DNA of 64,000 nt from Chloroflexota bacterium (GTDB taxonomy: Bacteria; Chloroflexota; Dehalococcoidia; Lucifugimonadales; UBA3495), in the NCBI GenBank assembly GCA_026710825.1, contig JAPOQH010000131.1, positions 38,039 to 102,038 of the forward strand. The letters are read 5' to 3'. Of this stretch, positions 27,501 to 35,835 are shown piece after piece. The notes under the pieces are model-generated. The model saw nothing but the letters and a program-made list of their open reading frames with translations. It made no database searches and was not told where the DNA came from. Both the position numbers and the translations under genes were made by a program. Position 1 is the stretch's first letter. Each line of letters begins with the position of its first letter.

Positions 27501-27731
27501 TTCACCACCATTCTGGCTTTGTTCCCACTGGCGTTCAGCAACACCAGCGGCCTGGTCGGCTCTGAGCTGGCCACCGTCGTGATCGGCGGACTTATCAGTT
27601 CGACCTTCCTGACACTGGTGGCGGTGCCGGTCACTTATTTGCTACTCCATCAGTCCGTTCCGGATCTGGCGATGCGCGTGCGCGGAATGTTAACGCGTCA
27701 TCCCAGGGCCGAGGCGGACGCCGTGTCGTAA
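24516..27731 (+). CDS. RND-family efflux pump, inner-membrane subunit
   Basis: 1071 residues of the HAE/AcrB type: helix 1 at residues 14-31, a large external porter loop, a central cluster of helices, then a second half repeating the plan. The proton-relay pair is present in helix 4 as GRIVDDSIVVLEN (two Asp). The late helix segment GFLFLIGIVVTNAIVLI corresponds to TM10. TTG start at 24516 with GGAG 5 bases upstream. It is followed by the adaptor gene. Likely a proton-driven exporter of lipophilic compounds. No outer-membrane channel gene is nearby. Confidence 0.92.
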   Translation: MTFLTELALRRKSVTVMAMVLLLAAGVFSYNQLRQELFPEISFSIVYVVTTYQQGDPSTVANDVTAKVEDVIIGMSDLDKTTSISTGNLSLVTANFVPGSDVDDAEEEIRSRVSGLILPDNAGEPFVIRLSSDIFPVMLLTVSGQQDIPTLRRITDDEIIPRLEGVSGVYDVRVDGGVSERVSVIVDPARTNEHNLTIQDVVNAVAGNAIDLNAGTLTTDERSIGLRAFQGYANLDSIRSLPVGYTRNSGSPVAGASTVTPVLLSDVATVTIDTPESATISRTNGQPSLSLEVLRLPDGNTIELTRELVAVIDDLDLPAGVQIDILYNDGPSLEEQLVNVVGQGGLGFVIAVFAIFLFLLQLRPTAIRGILNTLRPTLITAISIPLSVMITMLVMAVSDWSLNFMSLAGLAIAVGRIVDDSIVVLENIYRHLQVGSQRLPTSGAETFSYRLAPLGDNPRLAAAIRGTREVGPAILASTLTTVAVFLPLGFIPGIVGEFFLPFAQTVCVSLLASTLIALTVVPVLASMLLRQGDMADEDDTVVEDTWLQRIYTPILRWALNHPLLTVLGCIAAVAASLPLLIILPITLFSSGEAESMRIDVTMPENTGPTAMFREVRAVEQVLDEYMADGYITAYQGTMGATSQEFGPSIGESGFDVAGFFLALSDDVPADFAEQLREALPDKENVDIQIFVDEAGPPQSGIEIAVTGSNFQAVQTSANTLLERIAPLDGVVNLKTNVSDLREELTFEVDTTEAGRYGLNSMTVAGQIRTWVYGHDAADLNLSGDTYDVVVRGKSDQVDEIVELQALPIAGAFGAVPLGSISDVKTTVGPSVVTHYDGDRSVTMTGEIEARDPQAVSSRINRVIADADFPPGVSVQQGGFASDIEEQFQSVYIAMAIGLALVYLVMVATLGSLRDPFIVVLSMPLAVVGALIALTVTGRALSLPSMMGFLFLIGIVVTNAIVLIIFVDQLRSQGLSVLDAIMLAGRTRLRPILMTAFTTILALFPLAFSNTSGLVGSELATVVIGGLISSTFLTLVAVPVTYLLLHQSVPDLAMRVRGMLTRHPRAEADAVS

Positions 27732-27775
27732 TGGTTGGTTGATCACTGGACCTCAAGTGGGTCTCCGGAGTGCTT

Positions 27776-29761
27776 ATGTCGAAGTTCACCCTCGTTTCAC
27801 CCTGCTCGCGATTGCGTTTCCCTGCTGCCGCCGTTCCGCTGGTTCTGGTGATCCTGTCTGCCGCGGCCTGGATCGGCTGCGGCGCCAGCGCCGATACCAC
27901 CGAGGAGTCAGAGAGTCCTCCCGGCGCGGGAGCGCAAACGGATGCTGTACCCAGCGAATTCCGGGTGCGCAGCGAGCTGGTATTCAATAAACGGGCCGAC
28001 CTGTCTTTTCGGCTCGCCGGTGAGGTGGGTTCCGTAAATGTCGCGGTGGGCGATCAGGTATCCGCCGGCGACGTTCTCGCCACGCTGGACGCTGAAATTT
28101 CCACCAACCTGCAGCACGCGGAAGCCCTCGCAGAGTTCAAAGTGGAGCAAACCCAGGACGAGCTGGCTCGGGTCTTGGGCCTTCAATCTGATGACCCGTT
28201 GGTCCGGGCGCGGGCGGAAAACGCCCTGGCGCAGGCCGAAGTCGCTCTGGAACAGGCCAACGACGCCTTGGAGGACTACCAGCTCGAGCACGACGTTGCA
28301 TTGAGTTCGGCCATCCAGCGCGTGGCGGACGCCGAAGCGATTCTCGACCGTGCTGAGGATGCCGTAAGGGATTTTGCCGACGCGCATGGCGAGCAGTTTG
28401 CGAAAGCCTTGGCAGCGCGAGCCAAGGCGCGCACCGATCTTGACGACTCCCAGGAGGCCGTCGAGGATTTCGTTCCGTTGCATTATGAGGCGGTCAGCAA
28501 GCTCCAGAACAGAGTTTCTCGAACTCAAATCGACATCGACAACTCCCAGGAGGCCCTGCGCGACTTCGACACGGATCATGCCGACCGGCTTTCGAATGCC
28601 CGGCAAAACCTCGCTCAATCCGAGACCCGTCTCGACAATGCCCAGGACAAGCTCGATGATTTCTACGTGAAAATCGTCAATGAGGAATTTCATCAGCTGA
28701 CCGACGGGCAGAATTTCGATGTTGTCCAACTGAACGCCCTCCAGGCCGCGGTGGATACCGCGCAACGGTCGGTGGAAACCTGGCAGCGCGAGATCGCGGA
28801 ACTCAGCGCCGGCCCCAAGGAACTCGACCGTACGGCCATCCAGACCAGTATCGGGGAACTGGAAGCCACTCTCAGCAACCTCAACCGGCAACTGGCCGAT
28901 TCGGTGGGGGGACCTGACCCGGAGGAACTTACGCGGCTGGAAGCCAACGTTCTCGTCTCCCAGGAGCGACTCAACACCGCCGAACGGGATCTGGCCGAGG
29001 TGGAACAGGGTGTGGACCAGATCGAACTGGCGCGATTGGAAACCACCGTGGACAGCGCCAGGGTCTCATTGGAATCGGCGCATATCCGACTGGCGCGCCT
29101 CGAGGAAGGGCCCGACATCGCCACGGTCGCCGCGCTCAACCAGGCTGTGACCACTGCCCGTGAAACGCGCGACAACCTCTCCGCCGGCCCGGAATCGGCG
29201 GACATAGCCCTGGCCCAGGCCAACGTAGCCGATGCGCTGGTGGATTATGCGGACATTCAGGGCGATCTGAGCGATACCGTCATCCTCGCGCCGTTCGATG
29301 GCGTGGTGCGCCTGGTGACCATCGAAGCCGGGGACGCGGTCAGGGTTGATGCTCGCGTGATTCAATTGGTAGACCCCACAGACGTTATGGTTCGCGGTCT
29401 GGTTGAGACCAACTATATCGAGCGCATCACCGTAGGCACCACCGCAAAAATCACCGTCGCAGCGTTGCCCGGGGTGACACTCGATGCGACCGTGGAGTCG
29501 GTCAGTCAGGACGCCCGGACCGAACGCGGTGTGATCAGTTTCCCGGTCGATTTCAGCGTCGTCGTCCCTGACGATGTCCAGATCCCACCCAATCCCGGGC
29601 TGGTGTCCACCAACGTCATCGTGGGTAATGCCGGTACTGCTCCCGCCAGGCAAGACAGACAACCCGATGGCTCCGGGCCGCAGGGGAGACCGGACGGAGC
29701 GCCGGCTGACAGGCCCAACGCCCAGCCGGGAGGCTCCGGTCAGCAGAATCAAGGTCAGTAG
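27776..29761 (+). CDS. HlyD/AcrA-type adaptor lipoprotein with 32-residue repeats
   Basis: 661 residues, far longer than the usual 350-420. A signal peptide at about residues 12-34 ends in WIGC, so Cys35 is probably lipidated. A split lipoyl/barrel-sandwich domain follows (VNVAVGDQVSAGDVLATLDAE). Residues 166-293 hold four contiguous 32-residue repeats with the pattern [DE]-[DF/Y]-x3-H...L-[DA]-x-[AS]-[EQ]-x-x-[AV]-L, in a long coiled-coil region ending near residue 480. The second half of the lipoyl domain and beta-barrel come next, then a Pro/Gly/Gln-rich tail. ATG at 27776, GGAG 5 bases upstream. Partner of the RND pump. Confidence 0.87.
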   Translation: MSKFTLVSPCSRLRFPAAAVPLVLVILSAAAWIGCGASADTTEESESPPGAGAQTDAVPSEFRVRSELVFNKRADLSFRLAGEVGSVNVAVGDQVSAGDVLATLDAEISTNLQHAEALAEFKVEQTQDELARVLGLQSDDPLVRARAENALAQAEVALEQANDALEDYQLEHDVALSSAIQRVADAEAILDRAEDAVRDFADAHGEQFAKALAARAKARTDLDDSQEAVEDFVPLHYEAVSKLQNRVSRTQIDIDNSQEALRDFDTDHADRLSNARQNLAQSETRLDNAQDKLDDFYVKIVNEEFHQLTDGQNFDVVQLNALQAAVDTAQRSVETWQREIAELSAGPKELDRTAIQTSIGELEATLSNLNRQLADSVGGPDPEELTRLEANVLVSQERLNTAERDLAEVEQGVDQIELARLETTVDSARVSLESAHIRLARLEEGPDIATVAALNQAVTTARETRDNLSAGPESADIALAQANVADALVDYADIQGDLSDTVILAPFDGVVRLVTIEAGDAVRVDARVIQLVDPTDVMVRGLVETNYIERITVGTTAKITVAALPGVTLDATVESVSQDARTERGVISFPVDFSVVVPDDVQIPPNPGLVSTNVIVGNAGTAPARQDRQPDGSGPQGRPDGAPADRPNAQPGGSGQQNQGQ

Positions 29762-29771
29762 ACAAAGGAAC

Positions 29772-29799
29772 GGCCCGCATTTGAAGCGGGCCTGCTTTC
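29772..29799 (+). terminator. intrinsic terminator after the RND operon
   Basis: GGCCCGC at 29772-29778 and GCGGGCC at 29786-29792 form a 7-bp GC stem with a 7-base loop, followed by TGCTTTCT. It begins 10 bases after the adaptor stop. On the other strand it also lies downstream of sucD, so it may serve both convergent units. Confidence 0.75.
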
Positions 29800-29834
29800 T
29801 CGGGCACGGGCGATTGATCGAGAGGTGGGTGGAG

Positions 29835-30731
29835 CTAACCGGCCAATCCCGCCTCTCTCAGCGTTTGCTGAGCGGTGATACCTATGTCCGCCGGCGTGGG
29901 GATGATGTTTGCGCCCGCAGCTTCCAGCGCGCGCGTTTTCGATTCCGCCGTCGCGCTTTCGCCGGTGATTATCGCGCCCGCGTGGCCCATCCGCTTGCCC
30001 GACGGCGCAGTGGCGCCCACGATGAGCGTGCAGATCGGCTTGTTGAACTCCGACGACCCGATGTACTCGGCCGCTTCCTGTTCCATCGTCCCGCCGATCT
30101 CGCCAATGAACACCACCATGTCGGTGTCCGGGTCTTCGTTGTACAGCTTCAGGACGTCAACGAAGCTGGTTCCGATGATCGGGTCTCCGCCGATGCCCAC
30201 GCACGACGACTGCCCGATTCCCAAGTCGGTCAGTTGCCCGACGGCCTCGTAGGTCAACGTACCGCTCCGCGAGACCACACCCACCCGGCCGGGAAGGTGA
30301 ATGTTCCCCGGCATGATGCCGACCTTGCACCGCGCGCCGGGGTTGATCATGCCCGGACAATTGGGCCCGATCAGGCGCACGCCGTTGGCCATCACGTAGC
30401 GGTAAACGCCCACCATGTCCTGCACGGGTATCCCTTCGGTGATGCACGCGATCAGGGGCATGCCCGCGTCGACCGATTCGGCGATCGCGTCTGCCGCGAA
30501 CGGCGGGGGTACGAATATCAGGGATACGTTGGCCTGCGTCTCCTCCACCGCCTGTCCAACCGAGTCGAAGACCGGCACCACGTCGTCAAACATCTGGCCG
30601 CCGCGTCCCGGCGTTACGCCGGCCACCAACTGCGTGCCGTATTCCTTGCACGCCCGAGCATGGAAGCTTCCTTCGCGGCCCGTGATGCCCTGGACCAGAA
30701 TGCGGGACTGTTCGTTCAGCAGGATGCCCAT
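29835..30731 (-). CDS. sucD: succinyl-CoA synthetase, alpha subunit
   Basis: Forms succinyl-CoA with ATP or GTP in the TCA cycle as an alpha-beta complex. 298 residues. The CoA-binding Rossmann domain starts with [15 protein letters not shown]; the phosphorylated active-site histidine is His250 within [20 protein letters not shown] is also conserved. The gene starts 6 bases after sucC ends, so the two form a sucCD operon. Confidence 0.97.
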   Translation of the reverse strand: MGILLNEQSRILVQGITGREGSFHARACKEYGTQLVAGVTPGRGGQMFDDVVPVFDSVGQAVEETQANVSLIFVPPPFAADAIAESVDAGMPLIACITEGIPVQDMVGVYRYVMANGVRLIGPNCPGMINPGARCKVGIMPGNIHLPGRVGVVSRSGTLTYEAVGQLTDLGIGQSSCVGIGGDPIIGTSFVDVLKLYNEDPDTDMVVFIGEIGGTMEQEAAEYIGSSEFNKPICTLIVGATAPSGKRMGHAGAIITGESATAESKTRALEAAGANIIPTPADIGITAQQTLREAGLAG

Positions 30732-30737
30732 ACGTCG

Positions 30738-31904
30738 TCAGCCTCTCCCGCCGGCGCTTGTTGACAACGCCGCCGCCGCTTCCGTCAGGGTGTCGGTGAA
30801 CGTGACGTTGAGGGTGGATTGAGCCAGGATTTCCTTGCCCTCCACCAGGTTGGTGCCCAGCATCCTGACCACCAGGGGCTGCGTGGCCTGTTGTTCTTCG
30901 TAGGCCATGACGATCCCCCGCGCGGCCACATCGCACCTGAGTATGCCGCCGAATATGTTGACCAGCACCCGGTCCACCTTCGGGTCCGACAGGATGATGC
31001 CCACCGCGGTCGCAACTTTCTCTTCCGTCGCGCCGCCGCCCACGTCCAGGAAATTGGCTGGCGCCGCGCCCGCCGCGTTGGCCACGTCCAGCGTCGCCAT
31101 CGCCAGCCCGGCGCCATTCACCAGGCACCCGACGCTGCCGTCCAGGCTCACGTAGGCGATGTCGTCGTCTGCGGCGCGCGCTTCCAGTTGGTCCTCCTGG
31201 CTCCGGTCCCGCAACTCGCGCAAGTCGGAATGGCGGAACAACGCATCATCTTCCACGTCCATCTTGGCGTCCAGCGCCACCACCCCGCCTTCCCCGGTAA
31301 CGATCAGAGGATTGACCTCCACGAGTGAGCAGTCGTTGTCTGCAAAAATCCGATACAACGCGCTGATCACATCCGCCCCTTGCCGCGCCGTTGCGCCGGA
31401 CATGCCCAGGCGGGCTGCAACCCGGCGACACTGGAACGGCATCAAGCCTAGTCCCGGCTCCACCACTTCGGTGACGATGGCATCGGGATTGGTGGCGGCG
31501 ACTTCCTCGATGGACATGCCGCCCGCCGCGCTGGCGATGAGCACCGGGCCACGGTGGTTGCGGTCCATCGTGATCGCCACGTACATTTCCGTGGCAATGT
31601 CCGCCAGTTCCTCCACCAGCACCTGATCCACCGGCACGCCGTTCGCGTCGGTCTGGTGCGTCACCAAGTGCGAGCCCAACAGGCCGCCGGCAAACTCCGA
31701 ACCATCCTGGGGAGAGCCGACCACCTTGACGCCGCCGGCCAAGCCACGCCCGCCGGCGTGGACCTGAGCTTTGACGACCCCACGGCCCCCGTACGATGCA
31801 ACGGCTTCCGCCGCCTCGGCGGGGGTACGGGCTACCGTCCCATTGGGAATTGGAATACCGTAGTTGGAGAAAATTTGCTTGGCTTGATATTCATGCAATT
31901 TCAT
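30738..31904 (-). CDS. sucC: succinyl-CoA synthetase, beta subunit
   Basis: ATP-grasp subunit that binds nucleotide and succinate. 388 residues from MKLHEYQAKQIF at 31904; an upstream ATG in the same frame at 31916 adds four residues. Seen: VKAQVHAGGRGLAGGVK near residue 42 (ATP-grasp), the EVNPLIVT metal-binding strand near residue 196, and the GGILRCDVAARGI loop near residue 318. Together with sucD it supports a functional TCA cycle. Confidence 0.97.
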   Translation of the reverse strand: MKLHEYQAKQIFSNYGIPIPNGTVARTPAEAAEAVASYGGRGVVKAQVHAGGRGLAGGVKVVGSPQDGSEFAGGLLGSHLVTHQTDANGVPVDQVLVEELADIATEMYVAITMDRNHRGPVLIASAAGGMSIEEVAATNPDAIVTEVVEPGLGLMPFQCRRVAARLGMSGATARQGADVISALYRIFADNDCSLVEVNPLIVTGEGGVVALDAKMDVEDDALFRHSDLRELRDRSQEDQLEARAADDDIAYVSLDGSVGCLVNGAGLAMATLDVANAAGAAPANFLDVGGGATEEKVATAVGIILSDPKVDRVLVNIFGGILRCDVAARGIVMAYEEQQATQPLVVRMLGTNLVEGKEILAQSTLNVTFTDTLTEAAAALSTSAGGRG

Positions 31905-32135
31905 TGCGCCGTCCATTTTGCCCTACGCCGGCCCCCCAGTCAACGCGAATCTTAACGGCCTCATTTCCCAATGGCTCCCGTGCTCGACACGACGCTGGTC
32001 CTGTCGGACCCATGCCAGCGTTTCCCGTTCATCTGACCCAATTGTGCATGCTCCGCTGACGCCTAGTGGCGGCCCGGGGCGTATAGTCGACGCACGATTT
32101 CTCCCAATCATTCTCCGTCCGACGTTGCCCGAACG

Positions 32136-33554
32136 ATGAGCGAATCCCGACCCCGAACACTGCGCGCCGACACCATGGGCACCGCGCCCATGTGGTTCCT
32201 GTTGCTGCAAATGTCGTTGCCGCCGATGTTGGCCATCGTCGTCATGGCCCTGTACAGCATCGTTGACCGGGCATTCGTCGGAAACGTAATTGGCGTGGAC
32301 GCGTTGAGCGGTTTGTCGGCGGCGTTTCCAGCCCAGATCGCGGCGGTCGCGGTTGGCTTGCTCCCCGGTTTGGGCGGCATGTCCGTGGTGTCTCGCTCCC
32401 TGGGAGCCCGAGACACGCGCCAGGCATCACGCGTGATCGGCTCCTCGCTAACGATCCTCGCACCCGTCTATGTGGCGCTCACCGTGGCGGGACTGTTGTA
32501 CCTGGACGAACTGACCGTGTTCATGGGCACGTCGCCCGACACCGCTCCGTACGCGAGGGAGTACCTGGTGATCATTCTGCCGGGCGGTTTCCTAACCATG
32601 CTGGCGATCATGGCCAACAATCTATTCATGGCGGAAGGTCGTCCCGGTACGGCAATGATCGTTCTGGCCGGCGGCGCAATTTCCAACGTGGTTCTCGACG
32701 CCCTGTTCATTCTGGTGTTCGGGTGGGGAATCACCGGCGCCGCCGCTGCCACCGTCCTCGCCCAGGGGTTGGCGGTCCTCTACACCGCTTGGTTTTACCT
32801 CTCGGGCCGCAGCGCCCTCAGCATCAACCTCGACGCATTGCTACCGCGGCTCGGATTGATGCGCGAAATCGTCGCGTTGGGCCTGCCCATTTTCATCATC
32901 GAGGGCGCCCGTTCCATAGTCGTCGTGGTGATCAACAACATCCTGAGCCAATACGCCGGCGGCGACGGGTACATTGCCTTGTTTGGCGTCGTCAATGCGG
33001 TGCTGGAGTTTGCGCTGGCGCCCTTCATCGGCATCGCTTTGGCCTATCTCCCGTTGGCGGCATACAACTACGGGGCCAGGAATTACGACCGCATCCGTGA
33101 GGCGATTTGGCAGAGCTGCCTGGCAGCCACTATTGCCGGCGCGCTGATGATTGCCGTGCTGCTGCCAATATCGGGGCTGATCATCTCCCTGTTCTCTGAA
33201 GCGCACGCGCTCCCGCCCGAGGCTGCCGACGCATTGCGAGTGGTGCTGATCGCGTTGCCCGTGGTGGGGATCGAATTTGTGGGCTCCGTGGCGTTTCAGG
33301 CATTGGGCAAAGCGTGGCCGTCGGTGGCCCTTACCGTTACGCAGCGCGTGATTGTCCTGCTGATCTGGGTTTTCTCCCTGTCCGGTGCGTTCGGGGTGTG
33401 GGGTGTCTGGTGGTCATTCCCAGTCACCGACGTCTGCGCCATGTTCCTGGGGTTGGGCGCGTTGGCTCTCATGTGGCGTCGCGTGGACCGCTGGGGCGAA
33501 GCGGACCACGCGCGCCGGGTCGGCAACTTTGACATCGCTGAGGGTGGGCAGTAG
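32136..33554 (+). CDS. MATE-family multidrug/metabolite exporter
   Basis: 472 residues with twelve predicted membrane helices in two six-helix halves. N-terminal helix SLPPMLAIVVMALYSIVDRAFVG and the GVDALSGLSAAFP loop are characteristic; the second half has YGARNYDRIREAIWQS, mirroring the first-half LGARDTRQASRVIGSS. Sodium- or proton-driven export of cationic compounds is the family role. It is divergent from sucCD across a 230-bp region in which no clear promoter stood out. Confidence 0.9.
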   Translation: MSESRPRTLRADTMGTAPMWFLLLQMSLPPMLAIVVMALYSIVDRAFVGNVIGVDALSGLSAAFPAQIAAVAVGLLPGLGGMSVVSRSLGARDTRQASRVIGSSLTILAPVYVALTVAGLLYLDELTVFMGTSPDTAPYAREYLVIILPGGFLTMLAIMANNLFMAEGRPGTAMIVLAGGAISNVVLDALFILVFGWGITGAAAATVLAQGLAVLYTAWFYLSGRSALSINLDALLPRLGLMREIVALGLPIFIIEGARSIVVVVINNILSQYAGGDGYIALFGVVNAVLEFALAPFIGIALAYLPLAAYNYGARNYDRIREAIWQSCLAATIAGALMIAVLLPISGLIISLFSEAHALPPEAADALRVVLIALPVVGIEFVGSVAFQALGKAWPSVALTVTQRVIVLLIWVFSLSGAFGVWGVWWSFPVTDVCAMFLGLGALALMWRRVDRWGEADHARRVGNFDIAEGGQ

Positions 33555-33605
33555 CATTGCGGCCAACTATTGATACTACCGACACTTCTCCATGGAGGCT
33601 GCATC

Positions 33606-34064
33606 ATGGCAATGAATTCCTCCGGCGTATCGCATATCGCCGTTTGTGTCCGCGACCTTGACGAATCCCTCAAATTCTATCGGGACATCCTCGGCATGAA
33701 CGTCACCGTGGACCGCGTGCAGGACACCTCCACGGGCGGCCTGCCCCACGTCTACGCTCACGATCGCTCCACCCGCCGTCAGGCCATCCTGTCCTACGGC
33801 GACGGCGCGGTGCCAACCCTGGTGATGACCAGCCACCCCGGCGACGACGCAGACGGTGGACCCATCAAGCTCGACCAGGTGGGTATCAGCCACATCTCAT
33901 TCACCGTGTCCGACGTGAAAGCCCTGGCCGACGAACTGATCTCGGCGGGCGTGGAACTGGCCGGCCCCATGGACGGTTTCACCAATGCCAACGGCGAGGT
34001 TTCCAGCATCTTCGTGTACGATCCCGACGGCATTCTGGTGCAGTTCGACAGCGGCGGAGGCTGA
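33606..34064 (+). CDS. VOC family protein (tandem copy A)
   Basis: 152 residues. VSHIAVCVRDLDESLKFYRDILGM is the first beta-alpha-beta module and supplies His; ISHISFTVSDVKALADEL is the second; the C-terminus ends IFVYDPDGILVQFD. The candidate metal ligands are two His and a terminal region in which the usual Glu is replaced by Gln (V-Q-F). The ATG at 33606 has GGAGG 7 bases upstream. It is a close paralog of the next gene. Substrate unknown. Confidence 0.85.
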   Translation: MAMNSSGVSHIAVCVRDLDESLKFYRDILGMNVTVDRVQDTSTGGLPHVYAHDRSTRRQAILSYGDGAVPTLVMTSHPGDDADGGPIKLDQVGISHISFTVSDVKALADELISAGVELAGPMDGFTNANGEVSSIFVYDPDGILVQFDSGGG

Positions 34065-34134
34065 TCCGCACACGATTGACGCCAATCTCGGGGGCGACCA
34101 ATGCGTCGCCTCCCATCCCGTAAGGAGGCCCGAT

Positions 34135-34590
34135 ATGCCGATGAATGCTTCCGGCGTTTCTCACATCGCCATCTGCGTCAAAGACCTCGATGTTTCCCTC
34201 AAGTTCTACTGCGACACATTGGGAATGTCCATCGTCAGCGACGTGATCCAGGACACCACCACCGGCGGCCTGCCGCACGTGTATGCGCATAATCGCAACA
34301 CCCGCCGCCAGGTCCGCCTCGCTTACGCCGACGGCGCAAAGCCGACGCTCACCATGACCAGCCACCCCGGCGAGAACCCCGATGGCTCTCCGATCAAGCT
34401 CGACCAGGTCGGAATCAGCCACATATCATTCAGCGTGACGGACCCGAAGGCTCTGGCCGAAAACCTGTCCGCTCAGGGCGTCCCGCTGGCCGCGCCCATG
34501 GATGTCTGGACCAACACCGAGGGTAAAGTCAGCAGTTTCTACGTGTACGACCCGGACGGCATCCTCGTCCAGTTCGACGCCGGCGGTTAG
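34135..34590 (+). CDS. VOC family protein (tandem copy B)
   Basis: 151 residues, paralogous to copy A throughout; both start M-x-M-N-x-S-G-V-S-H-I-A. The motifs HIAICVKDLD and HISFSVTDPK give the two half-domains. A strong AAGGAGG ribosome site lies just before the ATG at 34135. The pair probably arose by local duplication and may form a heterodimer. As in copy A, the terminal metal-ligand Glu is a Gln. Confidence 0.85.
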   Translation: MPMNASGVSHIAICVKDLDVSLKFYCDTLGMSIVSDVIQDTTTGGLPHVYAHNRNTRRQVRLAYADGAKPTLTMTSHPGENPDGSPIKLDQVGISHISFSVTDPKALAENLSAQGVPLAAPMDVWTNTEGKVSSFYVYDPDGILVQFDAGG

Positions 34591-34618
34591 CCCGCATCTG
34601 TGACCATCGGGTCGAGTC

Positions 34619-35086
34619 TTGGCTGCGATACAGAAAATAACCCCGTTCCTCTGGCTGGACGGCACCGCTCGCGAGGCCGCGGAGTTCTACGTTTCGATCT
34701 TTCAGAACTCTCGCATCGTCTCCAGCGAAACGTACGTTGACGGGCCGGCGGCGGGCAGTTCCACGGTGGCTTTCGAGCTGGGCGGCGTCCAGTTTGTCGC
34801 CTTTGATGGCATTCCCGCTATCGAGTTCACCGAAGCCATTTCGTTCATGGTCTCCTGCGATTCCCAGGGAGAGATCGACCACTTGTGGGATAACCTCACC
34901 GCTGGCGGAACCGAGATCCAATGTGGGTGGCTCAAGGATCGTTACGGCGTCACGTGGCAGATCATCCCGACCGATCTCCCTGCCTGGCTGATGAACGGCC
35001 CGAACGCCAACCGCGTCATGGAAGTGATGCTGCCCATGAAAAAGCTGGATATGCAAAAACTGTTGGAAGCGCACCAGGGAGGTTAG
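34619..35086 (+). CDS. PhnB-like VOC protein
   Basis: 155 residues of the PhnB/3-dmu-9_3-mt group: ITPFLWLDGTAREAAEFYVSIF at the N-terminus, FELGGVQFVAFDG in the middle, and WGVTWQIIP-like YGVTWQIIPTDLPAWL near the end. Translation appears to begin at the TTG at 34619; no ATG is near. It follows the VOC pair by 28 bp and overlaps or abuts the next gene. Function of the group is mostly unknown; metal-ligand positions are poorly conserved. Confidence 0.8.
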   Translation: MAAIQKITPFLWLDGTAREAAEFYVSIFQNSRIVSSETYVDGPAAGSSTVAFELGGVQFVAFDGIPAIEFTEAISFMVSCDSQGEIDHLWDNLTAGGTEIQCGWLKDRYGVTWQIIPTDLPAWLMNGPNANRVMEVMLPMKKLDMQKLLEAHQGG

Positions 35087-35092
35087 TTGATC

Positions 35093-35635
35093 ATGTCCCA
35101 CCACTACGACGACCACGACCACGACAAGCTCCTCCGTTGGCGGGACGACCTGCGGGACACCTCCATCATCGATGGCGAGTTTCCGGCGATGGCCCTTTTC
35201 CTGGTGAAGCCGCAGGCCATCGGCTCCCACGAAATCTTCCGTCGGTACCGGAAAGAGTTCGAACAGCGCGACGCCAGCTTCGCCCACCTTGTGATTTTCG
35301 GCATGCACGGGATCTCGTCCACGGTGCGCAGCCTGTTGGACCAAACCGGCCTGACCGAGTCTGACCTCCCGGTGCTGATGCTTGCTCCCGCAGCCGACCC
35401 TGCCTCCTTGATCGCGGTGCAGCTGCCTTCGGGCGAGAGTATCGAAGGCGGAGACGATCCCAACGGCGGCGGCACGTGCGACTACCTGGCCGCCTGGCAG
35501 GACCTCCTCGACCGCATCAGCATCACCAAGCCCGGACGCCCGCTGCGCCTGATGGGCGTACAGGGACGCAAGCTGGACGGCCCCGACCTCCGCGACCTTC
35601 CCGCGGCCGCTCTGGAAACTGCCGCCGCCACGTAG
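35093..35635 (+). CDS. unrecognised protein with His/Asp-rich N-terminus
   Basis: 180 residues from the ATG at 35093; a TTG 6 bases earlier is possible. The N-terminus is rich in His and Asp (HHYDDHDHDK), suggesting metal binding. The body has alternating strand and helix character (AMALFLVKPQAIGSHEIFRR, SFAHLVIFGMHG, LPVLMLAPA). I do not recognise a family. It is codirectional with the VOC genes and has no overlap with gdhA, which follows after about 200 bp. Confidence 0.6.
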   Translation: MSHHYDDHDHDKLLRWRDDLRDTSIIDGEFPAMALFLVKPQAIGSHEIFRRYRKEFEQRDASFAHLVIFGMHGISSTVRSLLDQTGLTESDLPVLMLAPAADPASLIAVQLPSGESIEGGDDPNGGGTCDYLAAWQDLLDRISITKPGRPLRLMGVQGRKLDGPDLRDLPAAALETAAAT

Positions 35636-35664
35636 TTTGACGCTGTGATCGTAAATCACGAAGC

Positions 35665-35692
35665 GTAGGGGCGAATGATCATTCGCCCCTAC
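35665..35692. repeat. 28-bp perfect palindrome, copy 2 of the GGGGCGAAT family
   Basis: Arms 35665-35678 and 35679-35692, the same GTAGGGGCGAAT core as at 13671, differing only in the central bases. It lies 30 bp after a stop codon and before gdhA. Confidence 0.9.
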
Positions 35693-35835
35693 CGGTTTAA
35701 GCGCTGTGATCCGACCCTTAGTCGCGCGCTCACGGGTCCGGTGCCCGACGATCTGAAAGGCCTCGCGAGGGTCGGGTTATAATGGAATACATAGCATAGT
35801 TCGCATAACCATAAATCAGCATCGGGAGAATAATC

